From: Candidatus Omnitrophota bacterium
Lineage (GTDB): Bacteria > Omnitrophota > Gorgyraeia > Duberdicusellales > 4484-171
Assembly: GCA_030601015.1 (NCBI GenBank)
Contig: JAUVUO010000083.1
Coordinates: 1-6,123, forward strand
Direction: 5' to 3'
Length of the DNA stretch: 6,123 nucleotides
Below the pieces are notes generated by a model. The model had not been told where the DNA came from. It did no database searches and saw only the letters and a program-made list of their open reading frames with translations. Shown piece after piece: positions 1 to 5,384 of the stretch. Positions within the stretch are counted from its first letter, which is position 1, and every line of letters begins with the position of its first letter. The position numbers were made by a program, and so were the translations under genes.

Positions 1-249
1 ATTGGTAAATTGTGGTTATTAAAAAGGAAGGATACGGATGATATTTTACTTTATGGCCTCTATGTAAAACTTTTATACAGGGCAAGAAGAATAGGTACAG
101 AATTGGTCAAAAAAGCATTGGGAACAATCGGCAAAAAGAAAAGAAACGTCTACATTTTTCTTCCCTCCCGGGACAAGCAACTGCTAAGGTTTTTCAAAGG
201 ATTTGGTTTTAATAAATTTTTGTTTAATAAATCTTTTATAAGCCTGTAA
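1..249 (+). CDS. GNAT-type N-acetyltransferase, C-terminal part (start outside window)
   Basis: The frame is open from the first base, and 82 residues are visible before the TAA at 247-249. The stretch LYVKLLYRARRIGTELVKKA matches strand beta4, the pyrophosphate-binding loop and helix alpha3 of GNAT acetyltransferases, which bind acetyl-CoA. Further on, RDKQLLRFFKGFGF matches the usual 'N..A..fYek.GF' C-terminal motif. The loop normally reads YRGRGIG; here it is YRARRIG, so two of the three glycines are replaced (A28 and R30, counting from base 1). This may weaken CoA binding or mark a divergent member. The TTG at 10-12 is only an internal codon, because the protein-like frame continues to the window edge. 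The last 100 bp overlap the 3' end of the convergent nucleotidyltransferase gene. The substrate cannot be told. Confidence 0.72.
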   Translation: MGKLWLLKRKDTDDILLYGLYVKLLYRARRIGTELVKKALGTIGKKKRNVYIFLPSRDKQLLRFFKGFGFNKFLFNKSFISL

Positions 250-1370
250 GGGCTATAGAGATATCTTAATTTGTAAAGTTTTTTTGTTCTCGGGGCGTAA
301 ACAGGCAATTTATAGAATTTGGCAAATTGCTCTTGAGGAATATTTAGGATATATTCTAAAGGCTCTTTTATATTATCATAAAGAAGCAGATGACAGATTA
401 TGTAGATATAATAGGGGTTAAAATCTTGAGAGCAAAGGTATGTACATTTACGGATTAATTTATAAATAAGTTTTTTTTGTATTAAAGATATGTTTATTTT
501 GTTAAGATATTTTTCTAAATTTATATCCAGTACTACTGTGGTTTGAGCCAAAAGAAAAAATAAAGAGGCTTGGCATTTCTCTTTCTTTGCGATTTCAAAT
601 ATATAGTTCCAATTAAGGTTGTTTTTTAAGATAATTCCCATGTCACAGATATATTTAAGGTTAAACATTTTTCCAAAGTGTCTCTGATGGAGCAATAGAG
701 AGAATATAGTATCTTCCTTTGATAGCACATATAATTCTTCGCCGTCCATCTTTACCTTTTTTAGTCTTTTCCATAAGGAAGGCAAGACTACTTTCTTACC
801 CCGTTTAAAATCTAAGCTCCAATGGAGCTCTGCAAGACAGGGAACATACTTATTTCTTTTTAGAAATTCTAAATGATAATGCTCTTTTCTCCAATATTTT
901 TCAGTTGCTCCTAATAAGTATTTTTTATATCCTAAGTTTTCTAAAAGTTCTACTCCTCTATCCAAGTTTTCCTCTTTTATTAACAAATCGATATCTACAA
1001 TTGGCCTGAATCCGTAGTCTTTATAGAAATGTTCGGAAAAAGATAGCCCTTTAATGGGGATAATCAGGATATTTTCTTTTTTTGCCTTTCTAGTTATCTT
1101 TAAAAATTCTTCCCACAAATTTAGATAACGGTGGAAATGGCTATAATAAACATTTTTTAAAAAATTACGGAAATCCTGGGGAAGATTTTTATGATTGTTT
1201 TTTAAAATTATATGTAAAAAAGGCGCTAAGTCATGATAGGAAAGTAAACTTTTCAAATATTGCCGGTTTATTTTATTGGCGGAGAGGATTTTTAATATTT
1301 CAGGTCTGTATCTTCTTAATACTACCTCCTTGACAATATATTTAAGAAGTTTGCCTGTTTCTTTTTCCAT
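150..1370 (-). CDS. NTP_transf_5-type nucleotidyltransferase family protein (406 aa)
   Basis: The protein resembles the uncharacterised nucleotidyltransferase family NTP_transf_5 (PF14907), a branch of the DNA polymerase beta-like superfamily often found in peptide and polysaccharide biosynthetic loci. Visible hallmarks are IPIKGLSFSEHFY (105-116) with K107-G108, then R122 and the metal-binding type pair D126/D128 in RPIVDIDLLI, ELHW (181-184), and LLHQRHFG followed by ICDMGIIL (226-247) in the helical half. The substrate of this family is generally unknown; related proteins sit in some lasso-peptide clusters. The start is ATG (1368-1370 read in reverse), 10 nt after the stop of the radical SAM gene upstream, so the two are probably co-transcribed. 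No strong Shine-Dalgarno is seen. Residues 374-406 are read opposite the GNAT gene, are low in complexity and may be a recent tail extension. Family call is confident; function is not known. Confidence 0.82.
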   Translation of the reverse strand: MEKETGKLLKYIVKEVVLRRYRPEILKILSANKINRQYLKSLLSYHDLAPFLHIILKNNHKNLPQDFRNFLKNVYYSHFHRYLNLWEEFLKITRKAKKENILIIPIKGLSFSEHFYKDYGFRPIVDIDLLIKEENLDRGVELLENLGYKKYLLGATEKYWRKEHYHLEFLKRNKYVPCLAELHWSLDFKRGKKVVLPSLWKRLKKVKMDGEELYVLSKEDTIFSLLLHQRHFGKMFNLKYICDMGIILKNNLNWNYIFEIAKKEKCQASLFFLLAQTTVVLDINLEKYLNKINISLIQKKLIYKLIRKCTYLCSQDFNPYYIYIICHLLLYDNIKEPLEYILNIPQEQFAKFYKLPVYAPRTKKLYKLRYLYSPYRLIKDLLNKNLLKPNPLKNLSSCLSREGRKM

Positions 1371-1380
1371 GGATGTAACT

Positions 1381-2478
1381 CTAAATACTTAGAGGATATA
1401 CCGATTTTCCTAAGCACTTTTTTGGGCAGTACAGCCCCTTTCTAAAATTCTTATAAGTTTTACTAAACCATATATCTTTAAAAGATTGCTCATATATATT
1501 ACCGAGAGATTTTTTTTTGGCATAGACACAGCCGATTACATCTCCCTTTATGCCGATAACAGATTGAACATAAGGGATATGGCAAAGATTAACGCCGCGT
1601 TTATTTTTATCCCGGCTGAGAATATTTATTTTGTCTACTGAACGTTTTAGCGGTTTTCGGGTTAGTATCTTCAGATAAGCGTTAATATTATTAGGTGTGT
1701 CTATATTTTTAAGTATGGTTTTCAAATTTTGAGAAAGAATATATTTTTGCTCAAAGCTCATATTTAAAAACGAGGGTAATTGTGGAGAAAAAATAAGGGG
1801 TTTAAATAATATTTTATCTATTTTTAACTCTTTGGCAAGCTTTGCCATTTTAAAAATATTACCGCAGTTTAAGGAAGATATTACATTGGTGATAAAAATT
1901 TGAGGGCGCGGGGAATTACTTTTCAACTTTCTTAAATAGTAAAGATTGTCGATTATTTTTTTAAAATCGTTTGCTGTCTTTTGGGGCCGTATTTTCCTGG
2001 AAGTTTCTTCATCCGCGCTATGCAGGCTTAAGAGGATCTTTTTAACTTTTATATCTTTGATAAATCTTGCCATTTCTTTATCTAAATAGTAACCGTTGGT
2101 CATTATTTCTATTTCTAAACCATTCTCTCTGGCAAAACAAATCATTTCTTTAATGTTTGGATGAAGCAGGGGTTCTCCCTCGCCGCAAATAGATATTATT
2201 TTTGTCTTTATACTTTTTAGCTGAAGCGCCAAATCCTTAAAATTTTCAAGCGGGAGTTGTCTAATAATAGAGGGATTTTCTACATGAGAGGAGTGATACC
2301 AGCACATTATACAATGCATGTCGCATTCATTAGTAATATCTATAACTGTCTTTAGGGGGCCTACAAATGCTTTTCCTTGAGCTATCATTCCTAAGATACG
2401 CAGAAGATTGTAGGGAGATAAAATTTTTTCCTTAACTAAATTTTCTGTTGTCTTTTTAATCCTGATAAAGGAATTCAT
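1381..2478 (-). CDS. radical SAM protein with reduced SPASM/twitch-like C-terminus (365 aa)
   Basis: This is a radical SAM enzyme, which uses a 4Fe-4S cluster to cleave S-adenosylmethionine and start radical chemistry. The cluster motif CxxxCxxC is C52-x3-C56-x2-C59, followed by W60. The SAM-binding 'GGEP' motif appears as ICGEGEPLLHP (97-107), and MTNGY (126-130) and LLSLHSADEE (149-158) mark later barrel strands. After the barrel, C299, then GDVIGC (C317), LGNIYEQSFKDIW (325-337) and C351-x3-C355 form a SPASM/twitch-like domain with only four cysteines, enough for one auxiliary cluster rather than two. Such proteins modify peptides or small substrates; the substrate here is unknown. The ATG at 2478 has no clear Shine-Dalgarno, and another possible start is M31. 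It is the first gene of a minus-strand pair with the nucleotidyltransferase and is divergent from the exporter/PqqD operon. Confidence 0.85.
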   Translation of the reverse strand: MNSFIRIKKTTENLVKEKILSPYNLLRILGMIAQGKAFVGPLKTVIDITNECDMHCIMCWYHSSHVENPSIIRQLPLENFKDLALQLKSIKTKIISICGEGEPLLHPNIKEMICFARENGLEIEIMTNGYYLDKEMARFIKDIKVKKILLSLHSADEETSRKIRPQKTANDFKKIIDNLYYLRKLKSNSPRPQIFITNVISSLNCGNIFKMAKLAKELKIDKILFKPLIFSPQLPSFLNMSFEQKYILSQNLKTILKNIDTPNNINAYLKILTRKPLKRSVDKINILSRDKNKRGVNLCHIPYVQSVIGIKGDVIGCVYAKKKSLGNIYEQSFKDIWFSKTYKNFRKGLYCPKKCLGKSVYPLSI

Positions 2479-2502
2479 GGTTTTAGCTTGTTAGCGGCCG
2501 GA

Positions 2503-2643
2503 TCAACCGCTCCCCTCAAACCTCAGCGTTAACTCTTTGTAAAGCAGATGAACGCGTGCCGAACTTAGTTGAAATGAAAAAAATTCTGTAAACAGGCTAG
2601 CATAGAAACAGAAACGGCGCAAGTAAAAGAAAAAAGTAGACAT
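2503..2643 (-). CDS. doubtful 46-aa ORF upstream of the radical SAM gene
   Basis: An ATG at 2643 (reverse strand) opens a frame of 46 codons that stops with TGA at 2505-2503, 24 nt before the radical SAM start on the same strand. The product begins MSTFFFYLRRF and ends KELTLRFEGSG; it is rich in Phe and Leu and has one Cys. There is no Shine-Dalgarno in the AT-only stretch before the ATG, and codon use (CGC, CGT, TCG, GCA, GGG) differs from neighbouring genes because the DNA is GC-richer here. The position just before a radical SAM gene makes a precursor peptide formally possible, but no leader or core pattern is recognisable. It may equally be a chance frame within a repeated or transferred element. 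Confidence 0.15.
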   Translation of the reverse strand: MSTFFFYLRRFCFYASLFTEFFSFQLSSARVHLLYKELTLRFEGSG

Positions 2644-2664
2644 TATTATTTTTTATTATATAAT
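2637..2664 (+). promoter_or_regulatory. candidate sigma70-type promoter facing the exporter operon
   Basis: A TAGACA box at 2637-2642 (five of six matches to TTGACA) is followed after 16 nt by a perfect TATAAT at 2659-2664. It points right toward the remnant frame and the ABC genes, whose first good ATG is about 450 bp away. The -10 lies inside a perfect 10-bp palindrome, ATTATATAAT (2655-2664), so a TATAAT also reads leftward; no good leftward -35 at normal spacing was found. In DNA this AT-rich, TATAAT matches by chance are common. Confidence 0.4.
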
Positions 2665-2732
2665 ATTTTCAGGATAAAGGCTATTTAGCAAATTTCAATA
2701 GTCGGCGCCTATTTAACTATAGATAAAAATAA

Positions 2733-3113
2733 AAAGATACAAAAAAGCTGAAGAATTTTTATAGAGAAGTAAAAGTCAAGGGAGATTATTCTATTTTAAC
2801 GTTTTCTCGTCTTAGTAGAATTAGGAAAAAGCCGATATTTCGTTTTTATATCGATAAGAAAACATATAGAATAGCAAAGGTAAAATTTTTCCATCTTTTA
2901 AAAGAAGTAAAGCTTATGGAAAGTTATTTTTTGGAAGAAATGGACTTAGAATCTATAAAATGGAGAGTCCCATCGGATACGGTTAATTTTATAGCCTTTA
3001 AAGACGGTTCGATGGAGATAATTACTGAAAAAATTATTTCTGCGGAGGCGGATACTCACAATGTGAGTTACAACCCGCCATATTCTTTTAAGAGCTTAGC
3101 CGCTATTTTTTGA
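2733..3113 (+). pseudogene. headless open frame, probable gene remnant; 65-aa ORF from ATG 2916
   Basis: The frame is open for 126 codons from 2733 (after TAA at 2730-2732) to TGA at 3111-3113. The first ATG is only at 2916, giving a 65-aa product beginning MESYFLEEMDLES. The 61 codons before that ATG are also protein-like (for example KKPIFRFYIDKKTYRI) and contain no ATG, GTG or TTG start, which suggests a longer gene that lost its 5' end. A faint resemblance to type II secretion/pilin-like pseudopilins can be argued: a 'P.F.ID...Y.I' stretch, then DTVNFIAFKDGSMEI, and a possible hydrophobic helix end (SIVGAYLTI) in another frame upstream. This is weak, and I do not firmly recognise the family. 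Its stop lies 2 nt before the ATG of the ABC ATPase, so it occupies the first position of that operon. Confidence 0.45.
3054..3068. repeat. 15-bp perfect inverted repeat (ACTCACA-A-TGTGAGT)
   Basis: ACTCACA at 3054-3060 and TGTGAGT at 3062-3068 are exact reverse complements around one central base. The site sits about 48 bp before the ABC ATPase start, inside the remnant frame where it encodes part of DTHNVSY. The size and symmetry suit a dimeric regulator operator, and a stem with so small a loop could not form a normal RNA hairpin. It may be only a chance feature of coding sequence. Confidence 0.3.
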
Positions 3114-3115
3114 AA

Positions 3116-3886
3116 ATGGCCTACTCTGGTTATATTATTCAAACAAAAAAACTCACCAAGGAATATTCTAAAGTTAAAAGCCTATATCCGTTTAGAAGAG
3201 ACTCTTTTTTAGCTTTGGACAGCCTAAGCATTAATATTAAGAGAGCGGAATTTATTTGTCTCCTGGGTTTAAACGGAGCGGGCAAAACAACATTTCTTAA
3301 GATATTATCCGGCATTTTATTATCTACCGGAGGTAAAATATACCTTGAGGGTGAAGAAATTAAAGATATCCAAAGGCTTAAAACAAAGATAGGCCTTTTA
3401 AACGGGGATGAAAGGAGTTTTTATTGGCGCCTTACAGCTAAAGAGAATTTAGAGTTTTTTGGCGCTCTTTATAATATTAATTCAAAAGACCTAAAAAAGC
3501 GGCTAGAAAAATTATTTTCTTTATTTAAAATAAAGAATCCTGATAAGAGGTTTTGTGAATATTCAAGCGGTTTTAAGCAAAAATTTTTTATTATTGGAAC
3601 GCTTATGCGTAATCCTGATATTTTGCTTTTAGATGAACCAACAAAAAATTTAGATTATATTTCAAAAGAAAACTTATTGGATTTTATTAAACAAGAATTA
3701 GTTATCCGGCAAAAGAAGACTGTTGTAATAAGCACAAATGGTTTAGACAGGTTAGAGGTTTATGATAAATTTTTAATTTTAGATAAAGGAAAAATTAAAT
3801 CTCAGGGGGGTATAGAGGAAATAAAAAGAACCTCAAGTATATCTAATTTAAATATCAAAGATTTTTTTAAGACACTATGTGGCTGA
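3116..3886 (+). CDS. ABC transporter ATP-binding protein (256 aa)
   Basis: This is the nucleotide-binding subunit of an ABC-2/NatA-like transporter; it hydrolyses ATP on the cytoplasmic side of the permease encoded next. Counting from the ATG at 3116, Walker A is GLNGAGKTT (51-59), the region after the Q-loop position reads GDERSFYWRLTAKENLEFF (97-115) as in NatA-type exporters, the signature is YSSGFKQ (149-155, in place of LSGGQ), and Walker B plus D-loop are ILLLDEPTKNLD (169-180). The H-loop reads ISTNGLD, so the usual switch histidine is Asn208. A TTG two codons upstream (3110) could also start, but it overlaps the preceding stop; the ATG is preferred, although no clear Shine-Dalgarno is seen before either. 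The gene overlaps the permease by 10 nt, a sign of translational coupling. Likely job: export of, or self-protection against, a modified peptide. Confidence 0.9.
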   Translation: MAYSGYIIQTKKLTKEYSKVKSLYPFRRDSFLALDSLSINIKRAEFICLLGLNGAGKTTFLKILSGILLSTGGKIYLEGEEIKDIQRLKTKIGLLNGDERSFYWRLTAKENLEFFGALYNINSKDLKKRLEKLFSLFKIKNPDKRFCEYSSGFKQKFFIIGTLMRNPDILLLDEPTKNLDYISKENLLDFIKQELVIRQKKTVVISTNGLDRLEVYDKFLILDKGKIKSQGGIEEIKRTSSISNLNIKDFFKTLCG

Positions 3887-4683
3887 AGAAAATAGTAGCT
3901 TTTATCAAAAGGGATTTTTTAACCTGGAAAAGCTACCGGTTATTGTTTATTTTAAATATATCGGGAGTGTTTATCCCTATATTTATATTTTATTTTATTT
4001 CCAAGTTGTTTAACGTGGTGGATTCAGCCCATCTTAAAGAATATGGCGGGGAATACTTTCCCTTTGTCTTTATAGGATTAGTTGTAAATGGATATTTGTT
4101 GACTGCTCTTAGAGGATTCTCTTCCAAGATTAGAAGAGAACAGCTATTAGGGACTTTGGAAGCGGTGGTAGCTACTCCTACAACTCCTTTTTTGTTAATT
4201 TTAGGATTGATCTCCTGGGATTTTCTTATTAAGTGGGTAAATATTTTGATTTATATTTTGGTAGGCATATTTTTATTTAACCTAAATTTTAATTTAACAC
4301 AATTTTTGCTGATATTGTTAATTTTAACTTTAGGGGCAGTTTCTTTAAGCGGTTTGGGAATAATTTCAGCAAGTTTTATCCTTTATTTTAAAAAAGGAGA
4401 TCCAATCGGGTGGTTAGGAGCAACCTTAGCCGGATTTTTAAGCGGAGTTTATTTTCCCGTTGAATTGTTTCCTCCTATTTTGCAAAAAATATCTAATTTT
4501 ATCCCTTTAACCTATATTTTGCGAGCGCTAAGGCTTTCTTTACTAAAGGGGTATTCTTTTAACCTGCTAAAAAATGAGATTATTGCCTCTGTTTTGTTTT
4601 CTCTGATTTTACTGCCCATATCTATAGTAGTTTTTAATTTAGCTTTAAAAAAATCGTTAAAAGAAGGGATGCAGATTTATTAA
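3877..4683 (+). CDS. ABC-2 type transporter permease (268 aa)
   Basis: This is the membrane partner of the preceding ATPase. It has about six hydrophobic segments (roughly 22-43, 61-79, 105-135, 138-170, 176-200 and 235-258). The cytoplasmic helix before the third segment carries IRREQLLGTLEAVVATPT (85-102), matching the 'E...GTLE.L..tP' element of ABC-2 permeases, and SGVYFPVELFPPILQKIS (189-206) followed by IPLTY is the typical re-entrant/'PltY' region. The length is normal for a half-transporter that works as a dimer with two ATPases. The ATG at 3877 lies inside the ATPase gene, overlapping its TGA by 10 nt. Substrate cannot be read from the sequence; the PqqD-like and radical SAM genes downstream suggest a modified peptide. 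Confidence 0.9.
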   Translation: MWLKKIVAFIKRDFLTWKSYRLLFILNISGVFIPIFIFYFISKLFNVVDSAHLKEYGGEYFPFVFIGLVVNGYLLTALRGFSSKIRREQLLGTLEAVVATPTTPFLLILGLISWDFLIKWVNILIYILVGIFLFNLNFNLTQFLLILLILTLGAVSLSGLGIISASFILYFKKGDPIGWLGATLAGFLSGVYFPVELFPPILQKISNFIPLTYILRALRLSLLKGYSFNLLKNEIIASVLFSLILLPISIVVFNLALKKSLKEGMQIY

Positions 4684-4702
4684 AACGGTTATCAAGAAAA
4701 GT

Positions 4703-4846
4703 ATGTATATTAAAGATTATGAACTTTCAAGAAGAAAAGTATTTTGTTGTTTATTGTTGGAAAATATGTTAAATTATTTAAAGGGAGAGTTTGTAGATAA
4801 AGAATTTAAAAATTTAATGGAGAGGACCAATTCCTACTTGCTGTAA
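4703..4846 (+). CDS. 47-aa ORF, probably the N-terminal piece of the broken PP-loop gene
   Basis: Read alone, the ATG at 4703 gives 47 residues starting MYIKDYELSRRKVFCCLLLE and ending ERTNSYLL, with TAA at 4844-4846. It starts 19 nt after the permease stop, and the purine-rich AAGAAAAG just before it could be a poor ribosome site. It has a Cys-Cys pair at 15-16. Its direct run-on into the frame encoding the SGGxD loop argues that it is the head of a PP-loop protein and not an independent gene. An independent small peptide, even a RiPP precursor beside PqqD and radical SAM genes, cannot be excluded, but no leader/core division is evident. Confidence 0.3.
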   Translation: MYIKDYELSRRKVFCCLLLENMLNYLKGEFVDKEFKNLMERTNSYLL

Positions 4847-4899
4847 TGCTGTAGTGTTGTATAGCGGAGGATTAGATTGCAGCTTAACGGCTATTGACT

Positions 4900-5094
4900 A
4901 TGCGAAAGTCAACCCTTGCAAAAAAATGGCTAATGGAATATAATGTGAGAAAGGTTTCTCCGGTTTACGATTTGTTTAAAGGGAAGATAGCAAGGAGGCC
5001 TAAAGATTATAGGCTAAAATTAGAAGAAAAAGCCCAGGGCAAATGCGATTTCGCTCAGCTTGGTTTTAAATTCAGGGAGAATAATGAAAGTTAA
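4900..5094 (+). CDS. 64-aa ORF, probably the C-terminal piece of the broken PP-loop gene
   Basis: The ATG at 4900 (or a TTG at 4894) opens a basic protein of 64 to 66 residues, beginning MRKSTLAKKWL and ending FKFRENNES. It contains KVSPVYDLFKGKIARRP and a single Cys. No ribosome site lies at a suitable distance before either start. The final 11 nt overlap the PqqD-like gene, so its ribosomes may re-initiate there. I do not recognise a family for this piece alone. The intact stop in normal operon spacing, combined with a missing front, fits a 3' gene remnant. Confidence 0.4.
   Translation: MRKSTLAKKWLMEYNVRKVSPVYDLFKGKIARRPKDYRLKLEEKAQGKCDFAQLGFKFRENNES
5074..5079 (+). promoter_or_regulatory. 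ribosome binding site AGGGAG for the PqqD-like gene
   Basis: AGGGAG ends 4 nt before the ATG at 5084. It is the clearest Shine-Dalgarno in the window and decides the start against a longer in-frame GTG-type start at 5060, which lies deep in the preceding frame. Confidence 0.7.
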
Positions 5095-5377
5095 GGATAT
5101 TTTAGAAAAGAAAATTATTTTAAATAAGGAAATGGCGGCGGCAAGAGAGATAGAAGGGCAGGTCATATTTCTTCATAAAAAAGAGAGAAAGCTTTATGAA
5201 TTGAACAAAACAGCCGGTTTTATTTGGGAAAAAGCTAATGGCAAAATTTCCATAGAAAAGATTATAAATAGGTTATTGGAGAGATACAAAGAGGCAAACA
5301 AGGATAAAATAGAAGAGGACGCGGTTTTTTTTATAAACCTGGCAGTTAAAAAAGAAGTTTTTGTTCTCGTTCAATGA
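5084..5377 (+). CDS. PqqD-like peptide-recognition (RRE) protein (97 aa)
   Basis: The protein matches the PqqD family, small winged-helix chaperones that bind the leader peptide of a RiPP precursor and present it to a radical SAM enzyme. The pattern is visible in order: GQVIFLHKKERKLYELN (25-41) with the hallmark LY.LN, GFIWEKANGKISIEKIINRL (45-64) matching 'a..iW.l.dG..t.eeI...l', an acidic EED (78-80) and the final helix FFINLAVKKEVFVL (82-95). The length of about 95 residues is normal. The start at 5084 is supported by a strong AGGGAG site. It overlaps the preceding broken frame by 11 nt and ends 7 nt before the radical SAM gene, its probable partner. The fold is the same as the RiPP recognition element found fused to other modifying enzymes. 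Confidence 0.88.
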   Translation: MKVKDILEKKIILNKEMAAAREIEGQVIFLHKKERKLYELNKTAGFIWEKANGKISIEKIINRLLERYKEANKDKIEEDAVFFINLAVKKEVFVLVQ

Positions 5378-5384
5378 AAATATT

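Larger units (their letters stand above)
2479..2732. other. divergent intergenic region with GC-rich patch and no firm gene
   Basis: No gene can be firmly supported in these 254 bases. The part 2491-2560 is about 54% G+C by count (38 of 70), far above the rest of the window, and contains a short inverted repeat AGCGG (2493-2497) / CCGCT (2507-2511). The part from 2641 on is very AT-rich and holds the promoter candidate listed separately. On the minus strand a 46-codon ORF (2643-2503) is open. Between 2689 and 2748 another frame reads QISIVGAYLTIDKNKKIQKS before a stop, which could be the worn N-terminal side of the open frame that follows at 2733. Confidence 0.5.
4703..5094 (+). pseudogene. 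broken PP-loop ATPase gene (asparagine-synthetase/QueC-like), in three frames
   Basis: Three overlapping open pieces together look like one decayed gene. Piece 1 (4703-4846) begins MYIKDYELSRRK and gives 47 residues before TAA. Piece 2, shifted +1 (open 4818-4943), reads NAVVLYSGGLDCSLTAIDYA: the SGGxD PP-loop that binds ATP in N-type ATP pyrophosphatases such as asparagine synthetase, QueC and ThiI, with Cys where Ser is usual. Piece 3, another +1 (open from 4888; ATG at 4900), runs to TAA at 5094 and looks like a C-terminus. PP-loop enzymes usually exceed 200 residues, whereas the joined pieces give only about 130, so an internal deletion is likely as well as the shifts. The natural end survives: the TAA overlaps the PqqD-like start by 11 nt, as in an intact operon. 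An intact ancestor would have adenylated a substrate, possibly the peptide. Programmed frameshifting or assembly error are other explanations. Confidence 0.6.

Noticed and set aside
2833..2853. Inverted repeat CGATAT / ATATCG with 9-nt loop
   Set aside because: Six AT-rich pairs within protein-like sequence and no T-run after it; expected by chance in DNA of this composition.
3110..3115. TTG start for the ABC ATPase
   Set aside because: It overlaps the preceding stop and offers only two more residues; the ATG at 3116 is simpler, though TTG cannot be excluded.
4684..4702. Terminator between permease and next frame
   Set aside because: Only 19 nt, with no stem followed by a T-run.
5060..5083. 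Longer start for the PqqD-like protein
   Set aside because: It adds eight residues with no family match and has no ribosome site, whereas ATG 5084 follows AGGGAG at good spacing.
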